Below are positions 1-11,866 of a stretch of DNA of 64,000 nt, in pieces (position 1 is the first letter of the stretch; each line of letters starts with the position of its first letter). Under the pieces are notes generated by a model. It searched no databases, had not been told where the DNA came from, and was given only the letters and a program-made list of their open reading frames with translations. The translations under genes were made by a program, and so were the position numbers. Source of the stretch: Pollenia angustigena (Eukaryota; Arthropoda; Insecta; Diptera; Polleniidae); NCBI GenBank assembly GCA_930367215.1, contig OV884056.1, positions 197,945,310-198,009,309 of the forward strand, written 5' to 3'.

Positions 1-65
1 ATATTATTTTATAGTATGATATATTATAATATGATATTGAGTTATTTTTATTAATTTTTTTACAG

Positions 66-838
66 TTAGTTTTCTTCAAAATTGTCATTAACATTTTGAG
101 CGATTTGTAATAGACTTAACATATCGAAGCTATAATTATATTCTTCCAAATCCTTTCGAGATCTTACATGTCTCCGCGATGAAATCAGTGGGTCTGATGA
201 GGACGCCAACATATTAAAAAGATCCTCATTCTGTCTAATCCGAGGTTTGGCAGAGGTGACCTTTTTATATCCAGGAAGCACATTCACATTATGATTCTTT
301 AAAGAGCTTCGTAAAATATTATATTTCTTCTTTGACAATCCCAAGTCCATAAATAACGCTAAGGCTTCTTCTATGCTATACTTTGTGGGTAATGCATTCG
401 GAGGAGTTGTAATACTTTATTTAATCCTTCGCAGTCGATCTGGGCTAGCAAGCTACACAGCTCTTGTAATATCAGACCTTGATGTATCTTTATCTTTTAC
501 GTACTTTAGACATAATACTTCTGACAGATTAGATGTAGATATATCTTTTGTAGCATTTTGAGTTTACGTTTTTTTGTGTACTCCGAACACTCATTTATAG
601 TTTTCGCAGGTCTTCCTTTTCTACTGTCCAAAGATGTGTGCGGTTCTTCGATGTTTTCGAAAGTTGTTACTCCATTTAGCCAGTCTGAGTACTTTTCCAT
701 AAAGGTTTTTGTCGTTCGGTTTGAGGCAAGCCATTTTCTACGAATATCCAAGAAAACGAAATGAATTTTGTTTTTAACATCCTTTCCCTGGTAAACCGTG
801 CAATTTTTCCACAATAGCCAAATTAAATACATTTTCAT
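66..838 (-). pseudogene. Broken copy of a multicopy arthropod protein family of unknown function
   Basis: On the minus strand, 838-506 reads through a segment with FLDIRRKWLASNR and KGRPAKTINECSEYTKKRK. A frameshift in the AAAAG run near 545 moves the reading to another frame, which passes two in-frame stops (near 455 and 411) and continues into SIEEALALFMDLGLSKKKYN, ending at 66. From memory, a multicopy uncharacterised family in aphids and other arthropods has the same order: a basic FLDLRRKWL block, a GRPxKxFxECSxxSKxRK block, then EEALALxxxxxLSKxQYxxxR. The match of three blocks in order is what I rely on; the name of the family is not known to me. The copy has lost its start and cannot make the full protein. 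It lies alone, with no terminal repeats that I can find. Confidence 0.6.
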
Positions 839-2576
839 TATGTGATTGTCTAAATAACTTGAACAATTCCGAATGAGTTCTGGTACTGATCACTACTTTT
901 GCAAAGTAAAACTTTAACTGATTGCATTGCACAATTGCAGATTAATTTATACCCAAAAATAAAAAAGGTTCAAGCTTCCTGATTTGCGAAACATAAATCT
1001 AGGCCACAATTAACTGGTTTATATATAACTGCAGTTTTTATTTTACTTAGTATAAAAACCAAGTTTTAAAACTATCTGCCTTTTTTCATAATGTGTTCTT
1101 AAATTTAAATAAATAAACAAATTCTAAAAATTATGCCTACCTGACTGACACAGCAAAATATTGTTTATAAATAAGGCTACATACATATTTATAAGTAGGT
1201 GCATATGCATACAGTAACAGAAATATGTCAGTCAGTTCCACTTATATTTACATTTTTGTGTTGTAAAATAACATAAAATATAAAAATATAAAAATTTTGG
1301 TAGCTTTTTTCCTTATTTGGCAATTTTTTTTTTTAATTTTGGTTGCAAAAATATCTTGGCGGTGGCAACGCTGGCTATAAGATTGTAACATCTTTCTTCA
1401 AATTTCAAGAAAACCTGTCATTTTTTGTGGCCCAATTTAGCTTAATTATTTAAAGTACTGTGTAGTTAATATGCTAAGAAAATATGGGCGTGACCATTTT
1501 TGCCCATTTTTAGATATTCTCTATTTTATTTGTAAAATGTACCTAAATATAGGGTGTCTGAAAAACGGCAACTGACAAAAAAGTAGGGTATCTGGTGGAC
1601 ATTTTCTTACTTTTTTTAATAAACAATAAATATACCTTTAAAACAATACCAAAAAAGTAGTGATCACATGGCAATATTTCTGACACTTCAGTTCTAAAAT
1701 GTCTTTTTTTTCTCAAAATCACATTTTTTTGGACTTTCTGAAAAACTATCGACTTTAAGCAGCTCCACCAGCTATAATTCTTATCCAATTAAGAAAAACG
1801 TTTTTGAATTCTGATCAGTAAAATGGTCTTTATACGATGTGTTCATTCATTTTACAAAATTTTGTCATCAAATTTTGTATTTTTGCCACGGTTTTTGGGA
1901 AAAGGCGCCACAGTGGGAAGGTTTGAGGTATAATATAAAAAAAAATAAGCCAAATAGAAAATAGGTTTTTGACTTAGTCCGTTTTTTAAATTTATTATTT
2001 CGCAGATATTACATTTTTAAAAAAAAAAAAGAATTTTTTTCAATATACATAATTTTTAAAGAACAATTGTTTTTTTTTTAAATACCCTAGAAAAGATATA
2101 TGGCCAGTCCAAAGCTTTGTTGGCTAGTGTTATTTCAAAAGTCAATGAACCGAAATGAAAGACTGCTTTGATATATGTAACAATAAAAATTCCCATTCTA
2201 TAGCGAAGATGACTTCATAGTTAATTATAAGAAGTACTATCTTATTGAAATATCCATTTTTAGTCTACCAACATACATAAATATCTTAAAAATTTAATTG
2301 CTCATATATTTCACAACGTCAACAAAAACCAATATTTACCTCAACTTTTTGCCTCCAAAAAACCCATAAATTTTGTATACAATAAAAAAAACTTGAAGCA
2401 GTTTTGTTATTAAAAAAAAACAGTGTGTGCCTAATTACCTTGATGTTTTTTTTTTCAAATTGTTAAAGTAAAATATTTTGTTAATTCTAAATATTGGCAA
2501 ATTTTTAATAAATGACAGGCGTTTAAAATAAATTGACATGTAACCTAAAACACACAGTCAGTCAAGTCAGTTATAG
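839..2576. other. AT-rich stretch without a recognisable gene
   Basis: This stretch holds homopolymer runs and short ORFs only. A minus-strand ORF at 1788-1543 ends in MSTRYPTFLSVAVFQTPYI next to GGGTGTCTGAAAAACGGCAA, which looks like the edge of an old DNA transposon, but I cannot find a second end. Confidence 0.4.
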
Positions 2577-2612
2577 CCATCATCATCACCATCATCATCG
2601 TCATCATTATGG
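2577..2612 (+). repeat. (CAT)n microsatellite
   Basis: An imperfect CAT/CAC run that would encode a histidine run. The surrounding frame has no conserved sequence, so this is a simple repeat and not a coding tract. Confidence 0.8.
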
Positions 2613-2924
2613 ACGACGTTGTCATAAACAACAACTTAAATGCATAAATGTAAATTTTCTCATAGTCGTACTCGTGTCTACGAGTGCAAATTTTCATTTT
2701 AAAGTTCAGAGTTAAGAAAAACAATTTACAAGCAATAAACTTAAAAGCCGGCTAAAGATTAAAACACAAAAAAAACAACTCAGAAAGTATAGACGGTCAA
2801 GCCCGGACATATGATACCCTACACCTCAGTATTTACAAACAAATTTTCGAAAATTACCCTATTTGGGTTCCATGGCCAGTCATGGAAGCGATAAAACAAA
2901 AATATGCTATAAGCAAGGTTGGAA

Positions 2925-3060
2925 ACCAATACCAATACCGTTTAAATTAAATATCAGTATTGATACCGATACCGAAATTTGTTTTTTGCGTAAAATACCG
3001 GTATACGTATACCATTTCCCTTAATACCGGTATTATACCGGTACAATCGTTTTGGTATTA
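2925..3060. repeat. Degenerate GATACCG / ACCGGTAT repeat
   Basis: The words CCAATACC, GATACCG and ACCGGTAT recur about ten times in 130 bp, including the palindromic TACCGGTATTATACCGGTA. This clustering is typical of subterminal transposase-binding repeats at one end of a DNA transposon, but no partner end was found. Confidence 0.5.
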
Positions 3061-3119
3061 AAAAATAATATAATTTTTCGAATAGAAAAAAATTAAAAGG
3101 GGCAACACTTGTGCTTATG

Positions 3120-3640
3120 AAAAATTTCGATATGCTTGCTCACCACCCACAAAACTATAATCAACAACCAACATATTATGGTTACTTGCAGCATCTTATT
3201 GTCACCGAAAGCCATATAATGGTTAAAATAGTTTTCTTTCAAGGAGCCAAAACCATATCATGGTTGCCCCAAGTATGTTATAATTAAAACTTACAATAAT
3301 GGCGCATATTCAGAAATCATAACTAAAGTTGTAACTAACAAAACAGAAACTAAAAAATAGTTCATCGATAGTTATACCTACAGATGTTATTCACAATTCA
3401 TAACTAACGTAGTAACAGCTCTCAGCTGATAGAAGAAATGCAACCATGCGTATTGGCATGTAGAGAAAATTAAATGCCGATAATATTTGGAACGATATAT
3501 TCTGTAATTAATTAAAAAGCTTATCAAACTATTAAAAACCCATTTTTTGTTCTTTAAAGAATTAACACAAACTCTATAAAGGTTAGTTTTTGGTTAGTTA
3601 AGAACTAGATTCATTTTTTAGTTTTGTTGATTGTCTTAAT
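3120..3640. repeat. Dispersed repeat with CCATATWATGGTT motif
   Basis: Several words of the type CCATATNATGGTT and AACATATTATGGTT occur here, and the same words recur at 6120-6260 and 31880-32050 with similar spacing, so the three stretches look like diverged copies of one AT-rich repeat. No ends were defined. Confidence 0.4.
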
Positions 3641-4330
3641 CAGACATTTCTCCGACTTCATTGTTAGAGACTTCGTTCAGATTTCTTTTAGATATTGAAT
3701 ATACGCACTGTCTGGCCGCTTTCTGATCGATTTCAAATGGAATTTTTTTTTAATATAGGAAGAGATCTCTTGGATTGTCTTAAACCCAAAAATAAACTCA
3801 TGGACAAGGAAATATTTTCGCCAAAAAATGCTTAGAGCTTGTAAAGGCGAAAAACGCAAAAGGGGCTAAAAAGCTGCCAATTTATAACAAAGTATAACGT
3901 CTGTACTTTTATAAAAAAAATGAATTAAAAAATAGTTGCCAAAAGGCTCGTTTAACTTTCGATTATATTTTTACAGGACATCCCTAAGATTTCTGTAAGA
4001 AATCTGTGCGATGAGTCGATCAGCTTTCTGTCAGAAAACATTAAGAATGTCGGCTAATATCTCCGAATTTCCCATGCCTTTTTCATTAGATTTCTGTTGG
4101 ATCTCTATCAGAAATGCCGGCAAAATAGAACAAGAATTTCCCACGACATGTCTGTCAGATTTCGTTTCAGCCACTTCATACATTTTTGGGTCAGAAAGAT
4201 TTCGTTTCAGCCACTTCATACATTTTTGGGTCAGAAATCTGACAGAATTCGTATATGATTCCGACCTTTTTGTAGACATTTCTCTCAGATATCTGGAAGA
4301 CATCAGACTATTTTGCTGGCTGGGTATTAA
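3640..4330. repeat. AGATTTCTGTCAGAAAT-rich repeat with a 40-bp tandem duplication
   Basis: The stretch is full of variants of the palindromic word AGATTTCTGWMAGAAATCT. A 40-bp unit (4161-4200) is repeated next to itself (4201-4240) with only the last few bases changed, so this duplication is recent. The right edge TGCTGGCTGGGTA resembles a motif in the shared module at 12170 and 38390. Confidence 0.6.
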
Positions 4331-4599
4331 GTATTTGTTAGTTATTCCATTAGTTTAAATTGTTATTGTATTAGTTATGCACACTTCTAGTGTAAAAATC
4401 AATGTACAGATGTAATGTTAAAATTGTTGTGCAACTCCACTGTAAATACTATAACTTAATTAATTGTAACACCTTAAAGCTTAGTTTACGATGCATAATA
4501 ACTCAATTTTAATTCAGCCATATTGTTAATGCACAATGTTGATAACTATAGATGCATAAGTTTAATTAACAAAATAGACGTTAGGGGTCGTACGTCAGA

Positions 4600-4960
4600 C
4601 GTCAGAGCTCGAACGTTCATTGATAATTTGCCCGTTTGGGCTAGAGTATAAATAGAATCGCAAAAGATGGGAAAACATTATTTTAAAATCAAGGCAGAAT
4701 TAGTCTTTACTTTCTGTTCTGTTATGAATCAGCTAATTTGATTTTGTTATTAAAGAGCCTCTGAAATTGGTTAGTTTTTCTGTTCTGTTGCGGTTGTGTT
4801 TGTTAAAATCAAACATCAGACTTTGTCAAGTTGATAACGCATCGCGCGGAGAAAATTATAAACATAGAAGTGTGTTAATCACAATAGTGTGTTGTGAATA
4901 AAAGCTACAAATAACGGTTGTTAAAGTTACTAAGTATTAAATAAATAGGACGATTCTATT
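4600..4960 (+). promoter_or_regulatory. LTR-like promoter and polyadenylation region
   Basis: A TATA box (GAGTATAAATAG, 4644-4655) sits after a relatively GC-rich stretch, and an AATAAA-type signal lies about 250 bp downstream (near 4897). This order resembles U3-R-U5 of a solo LTR. I could not find two copies, a primer-binding site or gag/pol, so it could be another promoter-bearing repeat. Confidence 0.3.
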
Positions 4961-5020
4961 CCAGACAACTTTTAACATCAATTTTCAAATCACACTATTT
5001 GACACTTTTTTGATGCCAAT

Positions 5021-5500
5021 TTAAAGTAAAATTTTATAATAATATAAGTTTTTTAGACGTAAGCTTAAATATAAATTTGCTGCGCACTTCGAATCATTAA
5101 GGTTCATAGGTTTGGCGCGAACAGAAAATTTGTTGCGCAAAAGAGCCATTGTTTCGTTAGCTGTGTGGCAAGTGGCACCGTCCTGCTGAAACCACATATC
5201 GTCCACATCCATATCTTCCAATTCGGGCCTCATTTTGGAAAAAATACGGCCCGATGATGCCGCCAGCCCATAAACCGCACCAAACAGTCACTCTTTGTGG
5301 GTGCATTGGTTTTTCGACAATCACTCTTGGATTCTCATTCGCCCAAATGCGGCAATTCTGCTTATTGACGAATCCACTGAGGTGAAAATGTGCCTCATCA
5401 CTAAATCACGAAGTGCACGATATGCATTTTGATTTGAACGCCCATTTTCATAATAAGTCTGGATAACTTTAACACGTTGTTGGATTGTGTATCTCTCCAT
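5021..5500 (-). pseudogene. Mariner-like transposase with an internal deletion
   Basis: Transposase of the Tc1/mariner superfamily, which cuts and pastes at TA sites. Reading starts at the ATG at 5500 with MERYTIQQRVKVIQTYYENG, the helix-turn-helix N-terminus. Near 5405 it jumps, with a frame change, straight to the central catalytic part (HFHLSGFVNKQNCRIWAN, then HPQRVTVWCGLWAGGIIGPY) and on to the second aspartate motif DMWFQQDGATCHTANETM near 5180. The part from the DNA-binding domain to the first catalytic aspartate, about 120 residues, is missing, and the sequence after the second aspartate is scrambled, so the PPRSCDLTPLDF motif is lost. The protein cannot be active. The remnant lies between two stretches of unknown origin and no TIRs were resolved. 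The family assignment is firm because four motifs occur in order. Confidence 0.9.
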
Positions 5501-6296
5501 GGTTCAAATTGAGTAAGTCTGAAATAGAGACATGTCAAATAAAATTCGGAAAAAACTTGGCGTTTAGGTGTGGTGCACATTCAACATCGGCCCTTACAAT
5601 TTAACCACCCTTTACAATAAAAGTGTAAAAATTAACAGAGTTTTGTGTTTTTATGGTATGATCTTATGAATGGGGCCCGATTTGGTTGCACCCGTCATGC
5701 ACTTTAAAGCTCTCTCGTGGCTATTTGATCGTTTCACATAAATAATTGTAAATAGATAACAATAGTATTTAAAAACATATAACCCCTTCTAGAAATTAAT
5801 AAATTGCAAATGTGTTTATTTCTATTAGTAAAAGAGGTTTAAAGCGTCTAAATGTTGGACCCGTCAGAATAGAATCGCCAAATAAGTGTTATACAATAAA
5901 GTGTTGTGATAATTTAGTTTTATTTGAATTGCAATTAACGAACTCTAAGTGGTTTATTGTGAAGAAATTAAACCAAAACGTTTTTGAAAGTAACAATATA
6001 TTTATTACTTTTAGTTGTTTTACAACAATTATATTCTGCTCTTAATATAATGTTAATGCACCATACAATACAATTTTTAGTGGAAACAAATTATTGTTAT
6101 TATTAACTAAAACTTGTATCGAGGCAACTATAATATGGTTGTGGCTTCTTAAGGGAAGACTAATGTCACCTGACCATCGTTATAGTAATCATATTATCTT
6201 ATTCTTCAACATTTTTCATTACGAATAGTTTTTCTGAAGGTGACCATATAGAAAAATGTGATTTTCTTTTTTCTATACCAAATAAAATCAAATTAA
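5501..6296. other. No gene seen; possible flanking repeat
   Basis: AT-rich DNA. The word AGAATAGAATCGCC near 5868 is an inverted match of GGACGATTCTATTC near 4947, so the mariner remnant may sit inside an older element, but the evidence is weak. 6110-6260 carries the CCATATNATGGTT repeat. Confidence 0.3.
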
Positions 6297-6439
6297 GTCT
6301 GGGATCACACTATGAAAGTTTTCTTTCATAAAGTCTGATTTTATTGGTGAGAGGGGAAGAGAACATGCTTTTCCTTTCTCCTTTCTCACCTATAAACTCA
6401 AACTTTCTGAAAGAAAACTTTCATAGTGTGAACCCAGAC
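6297..6439. mobile_element. Foldback MITE, TAA target duplication (Harbinger-type)
   Basis: The ends GTCTGGGATCACACTATGAA and its near-perfect inverse make an inverted repeat of about 32 bp around a short GC-richer centre; total 143 bp. TAA at 6294-6296 is repeated at 6440-6442. A 3-bp TWA duplication is the mark of the PIF/Harbinger superfamily. Confidence 0.85.
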
Positions 6440-7525
6440 TAACTTCAAAACTGCGAAAAGAACTTTGCGCACAAAGTGTACATAGATAAACAACCACCAA
6501 GCCGGCTGTATATACGGACAACATCAGATCGACTTAGACAGTGATTCTGAGCCGATCTGCCCATTAAAAGATGTGCCTTATACCAATATATTTCTGTGTT
6601 ACACACATCAGCACAAACGCATAATACTCACTTCATTATAGTGGTGTCGGTATAAAAACACTACTGCCATGTGTTTTAATAAAAAACTAAAATAAAAGAA
6701 ATCATTATATGAATGAAGAGGGACGTTCGGATGGATGATTGGTGGGAGATGGCGATACACGTTCATGACTAATAAATAAAATAATGATCACATTATTGAG
6801 GATATACATGTTTTTAAACAATTCATTTATATTTTACTAGAAATAGCATTTTAGTCACATCTTCTCGAGCCAACTCCTCACAGACTAACATTCGCTATCA
6901 ACAAATGATTGATGAATTAAGTGATTGGGTCAGAAGGTGCTAAAAATATGTTGTTTGATGCTGTTATTAACTGGTTGCTTTTGGTCTAAAATTTCATTTC
7001 CCATCATATTTGTCTATTTGGGTTAATTTGTGTTAAAAATGAAAGAAAAGAAAAAAAAAACATTTCCTGATTTTCTTTATTTTGCAATCTAAGTAGAGAA
7101 TTGTCAAGAGTTAGAGAAATTAGGTTTTGGAAACGAAATAAAAATTAAGGACATGAAAAGATAAATTTAAGTCCAGTTTATGAGATAAATTCTAAGTTAT
7201 TTTGAAAGCTTTTTAGAAGTTCTATTAGATAAATGTGTTAATAATCTTAAATAAGGCCATGAATCGCTATTAAAAACAGTTTTTTTCTTCTTTTAGATAA
7301 AGTAAACTTACAATAAGTTTGTATTTAGTTAATTAAACTTTTTATACCATTTTAAAATTTAAGTTAAAGTATAAAATTTACTAGATACCAATTTTAAAAT
7401 CTAAAAATATAATAAAATAAAAATTAGAATAATATATCTAGTCCGAAAAAATGTTGGTTAAAGCTAATTTAACAGATTACAAGAAACAAATTTCAAATTA
7501 TTTATATTTTTCTTAAATATGACTA
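6440..7525. other. AT-rich stretch without a recognisable gene
   Basis: Nothing recognised. No ORF with a known motif, and no inverted repeat with a convincing target duplication. Confidence 0.4.
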
Positions 7526-7920
7526 CACTGATAGAAAAGGCGTCATAACGCTGATGTATTTAGACATCAGTACTATGACAAGCAGGCGCGGATTCAGGGG
7601 GGGGAAATAAGGAAATTTCCCCCCCGTAAATTATAAAAATATGTTTTGTTAATTTCGTTAATACAAGAATTCCCAATAATAATATTTTTTTTAAAGTACA
7701 AAATTTTTAGAAATCCCAGCAAGGTTTTTTTTTTAACTTTAATTTTTAATCTCTAACAAAATTTCCAGTAAGTATTTTTTTGTTTTTTTTATTGAATCTC
7801 TAACGAAATTTTCAATAAGTATCCAAATCTTAATCCTAAAAGTTATTTATTAGATATTTTCAATGAAACATCTAGTTTACCTAAACGTCTGACTTGATAA
7901 TGCGTGCGGTTGAATTATTA

Positions 7921-8564
7921 CCCCGGGTCTCCACGTAGCAATATTTATTGCGGCAAACGTCAAATTTGATTGCTCCATTAAATTTGCGACGTATAGACCG
8001 CAAATTGCCATGAGTGGCAATCCATTGCGCAATGATTGCTCTTCTTATTGCTTGAGCAATTATTGCTTAGCAATCTGCTGTCAAATCAGTTGTAATTTCA
8101 TTTCTCTGTACGGTTGTTTATTTTTAAGTGTGTTTATTTATTAAAAAAACAATCAAGAAAAAGCCGTCAAGTGAAAAAATACTTCAACAAAATTCAGAAA
8201 AAGTTTTTATATATTATATTTTTAAATAAACGTCAATATCAACAAAAGCAAACGCAAATAAACAAAAAAGTAATACAAAACACAGCTACGACAATTACAA
8301 TTAATTATTTTATTAATATAATTTATTAATTAAAAAAAAAAAAATTTAACAACCACTTCAAAACACAACATAAAACATTTGTTATAAATACAGCCACAAA
8401 ACTGTATACAACTACTCGCGGTGAAAATTGCAAATTTATGGCAAAGCAATTTCAAGTGTTCTCCAGCAATATAATTAGCAATTATTGCTCCATTGTTCTC
8501 TCATTGTTCTGCCGACGTTATTGCTTGTACTTAGCAATAAAAATTGCTACGTGAAGACCCAGGG
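7921..8564. mobile_element. MITE with TTA target duplication inside the hAT element
   Basis: The ends CCCCGGGTCTCCACGTAGCA and CCCTGGGTCTTCACGTAGCA (inverse) match over 31 bp with three mismatches. TTA flanks both sides (7918-7920, 8565-8567). The interior has no transposase; the ORF at 8114-8329 is a lysine- and glutamine-rich low-complexity reading. Harbinger-type by target duplication. Confidence 0.85.
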
Positions 8565-8571
8565 TTAATAA

Positions 8572-9915
8572 GCCTTAGTTTGAATATGCAATATTTATGT
8601 ATATATGTGTTATATGAATCAAAATTCTATTCGATAATTTTTGACGAAAGCACGGATTTGTCGGGGAAAAACCATATTTCCTTATCTTTAAGATATTTCA
8701 ACATACAACAAAAAATTTTTAAGGAAGAATTTATTGGCTTTATTGTAAACGCATTTGAAGAGGCTTCAAAATATATTGATAACGTTGATGTGTCAATTGA
8801 GGCACTATCATCAATAGTTCTTAAAGCTTTGACAAATTTTGGTATTGACCTTAAAAATTGTGTAGGAGATGGAACAGATGGGTGTCCTCTGATGTCAGCA
8901 GAAAATTGAGCTGTTCAAAATTTCTGGAAAAGCGACAAATGCGAAACAAACGCCTTGCTATTCTATTGCCATTAATACAAAAAGTGCCATTAATACAGAA
9001 AGTTGTATAATTTGTTAAAGAAACGACAAAATTTTTATAATCATCCCAAGCGAAAAACAGTTTTAACAAAGTATTTGGGAGCCAAACTCTCTTCATTATG
9101 CGCCTTTGCACCAAGTGTACATCATATAGTAGAAGCTTTAAAAAAAATATCTGAGTGGAAAGGTAGTATCTCTACCTTTATATTAAGGAACTCCTTAGTA
9201 CTTTTAAATTTATTTGCGGAATATACATATTAAGTGTGATACCTATTGTAACACAGCCACTTAGTATCATTTTAAAAAGCAAGATATAGATCTTCAAAAA
9301 AGATCAAGCCTTATCAAAATTTTAATCATGTGCCTTGAAGAAAAAATAAATAAAGCCGAAGAACAATTTAAAGCGATTTTTGAAAAATTAAAAGTTATTT
9401 GCGTTCAAATCGAGGTTCCAATCGAAAAGACAAGATTTGAACGAAATAATCACATCCAAAATGTTGAAGATTACTACCGAGTTGTAGTTACATTCATCTT
9501 ATTGAATTTATTTTAGAAGATCTCATAACAACTTTCCCAACTTTCAAATGTATTGAACATACCTAACTTTCTACCTCAAAGTGTAATCCAGTCATATACA
9601 GATTGTATCTGTTAAAATCACAACTAGCTGATGAGCTGATTATATTTGATAAAAGAGATAAACACCTACTAACATCTAAACTTGAGCCTGATCTATCGAA
9701 AGCGTTGAAAATGCTTTAATAAACTGTGATGAAGATATCTACCCAAATCTAAGAAAAATATTAAAAATTTTCGTTTCAATGCTCGTCAGTAAAGCTACGA
9801 GAGGGAGGTGATGCCCTACCCTTCGTCGAATAAAAACATGGCTCAGATCAACAATGACAGAAGATAGACTGTACTGTCTAAATTTGCCTCACAAGGAAAT
9901 CATAAATTGCTTATT
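8572..9915 (+). pseudogene. hAT transposase remnant (DUF4371 / ZMYM1-like type)
   Basis: Pieces of an hAT transposase occur in family order in several frames. 8620-8909 reads IIFDESTDLSGKNHISLSLRY, the first acidic motif, then EEFIGF and NCVGDGTDGCPLMSAEN, the second acidic motif. About 9060-9200 gives TKYLGAKLSSLC followed by IVEALKKISEWKG. About 9400-9515 gives IEKTRFERNNHIQ then EDYYRVVV. 9815-9905 gives TWLRSTMTEDRLYCLNLPHK, the C-terminal dimerisation domain. These match the ZMYM1-like hAT proteins of animals (FADETTDISxxEQLSLxxRY; STMTxERLNxLALL). The N-terminal part is not seen, and there are several frameshifts and stops, so no transposase can be made. It lies in the shell defined by perfect hAT ends, which supports the assignment. 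Confidence 0.85.
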
Positions 9916-11866
9916 TAAAAAGATTAATGTATATTGAACTGATCTTATACTTTATTTAACCTTTTTTTTGAGTTTTTTTAATTAGGGTAATGACTTTTTT
10001 TGGACAAAATTTCTTCATCCCACCACGGGCAATTTAGTATTTATAATGAAAATAATTTTTTTAGGCCATTTTAGGACATTATAACGATATGACTTGATAG
10101 CACACCTTGTGAATCCCCCAACTATATATGGTACATTTATTGCTTATATATGTTATATATTTTAGCCCACATATTCATAAATGATTATAAAATTTAATAA
10201 ACGTTTATTAAGGAAAATTTTTATAGACAATTTGGTTTTCAAGCCTTTATAAAATTTAAAATATTTTTATGAATGCAGGCATAAAAACATAAAATAAGCA
10301 ACTGTATAACAAAAATTAAAATCTATTTTTTTGAGTTTAATGAAATAAATTTTAAGTTTAAAGTGCGAGTTGTTTACATAATGGAAAAATATCTAGTGTA
10401 ACTTTAATAGCTCGTTCCGCGCATATATTACTACGCTGCTGAAAATTATCACTGTTTTATATATCCGCCAAACATCTCATCTATCACAACATCTATCATT
10501 TGCCATTAAAATTTAGTTTATTAAAAAAACCGCGAAATAGAGTAGCGATTTTTTTGCGCCCTTCTTCCGTACAAATGGTAAGATCTTGTTATATTCATGA
10601 AATTATTAGAAAATACTTAAAATTTTGTAATTAAATGTTAATTTTGTATAGTAAGGAGAAAAATTGAAATTTAAAACTTTCAATTCACGTTTGGTGCGGA
10701 AACTTTCTTCACGATCGCGAAAAAGTAATACATCATTTCTTAATATTTTTTCACGGCCTGTACGGCTATGCGATGAAGAATTTGATATTCGCAAAAATTG
10801 CAAAAAGTACTTACCCTAATACACATATTGTTTCTAATAAAATTTTAAAAACAAATTTTTTACTTTTTTTTGTCATACAAAATTTCCCCCCCCTAAGGCT
10901 CAAGCTGGATCCGCGCCTGATGACAAGTGTCTCCGTTTTTGACCCCATGACACTTTTCATCATGGTGATGTTTAGATTAGCATCACCATGATGAAAAGTG
11001 TCATGGCCAAAAAAATCAAGGTAAAAATGAAATTATGTCATCAATGGAATGAAACATCGGCTTCACAGAAATGACGAACATAAGCATCAATTCAATGACA
11101 TTAAGTCAAATTAATTGGAGTTGACTTAAGTCAAAGTGAGAGAATATTAATTTTTACTTACCCGTTACATATGTTTGTCTCACGTTTGTTGAATTACGAC
11201 CTTTGTTTACAGCAGAACTCTCAATAATAAGACACCAGCATCATGCCCCATATGGTTTTCGTAATCATTCTTCTTTAAAATATTTAGACATCAGTACTAT
11301 GACAAGTGTCTTCGTTTTTGACCCCATGACACTTTTCATCATGGTGATGCTAACCTTAACATCACTTGGCCAAAAAATCAAGGTAAAAATGAAATTATGT
11401 CATCAATGGGATGAAACATCGGCTTCACAGAAATGACGAACATGTCCTCAGTGCGATGACGCAGTAACATCAGAGAAAGGACACATTAGCATCAATTCAA
11501 TGACATTAAGTCAAATTAATTGGAGTTGACTTAAGTCAAAGTGAGAGAATATTAATTTTTACTTACCCGTTACATATGTTTGTTTCACGTTTGTTGAATT
11601 ACGACCTTTGTTAACAGCAGAACTCTCAATAATAAGACACCAGCACCATGCCCCATATGGTTTTCGTAATCATTCTTCTTTAAAAATTTCATGTATTTAA
11701 CTAAATAATTTAAAAAAATACAATGTAGGAATTTTTGCTTTTTAAAATACATTGTAATCATGGAAATAATGTTAATAATATACAAAATGTGGCATCGAAT
11801 TGATGTCACTATAATCAAAAAATAGATGACACGTAAAAATGAAAAAATTGTACGAAGACGTTAGTA

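Larger units (their letters stand above)
7583..10919 (+). mobile_element. hAT transposon, complete ends, 8-bp target duplication ATGACAAG
   Basis: The left end CAGGCGCGGATTCAGGGG and the inverse right end CTGGATCCGCGCCTG form a 15-bp terminal inverted repeat with one mismatch. ATGACAAG occurs directly on both sides (7575-7582 and 10920-10927), and removing the element restores the CACTGATA repeat exactly as it reads at 11298. An 8-bp duplication with CAG ends is diagnostic for hAT. Length is 3337 bp, of which 644 bp is a later MITE. It carries a decayed transposase (8572-9915). G-rich and C-rich runs just inside the ends are part of the inverted repeat. Confidence 0.93.

Noticed and set aside
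2533..2715. ORF with a histidine run
   Set aside because: The run is a CAT microsatellite and the rest has no conserved sequence or codon structure.
4343..5000. Full LTR retrotransposon
   Set aside because: Only a promoter-like and polyadenylation-like order is seen; no second LTR, primer-binding site or gag/pol reading within the window.
8114..8329. Lys/Gln-rich 71-residue ORF
   Set aside because: Low-complexity AT-rich interior of the TTA-flanked MITE.
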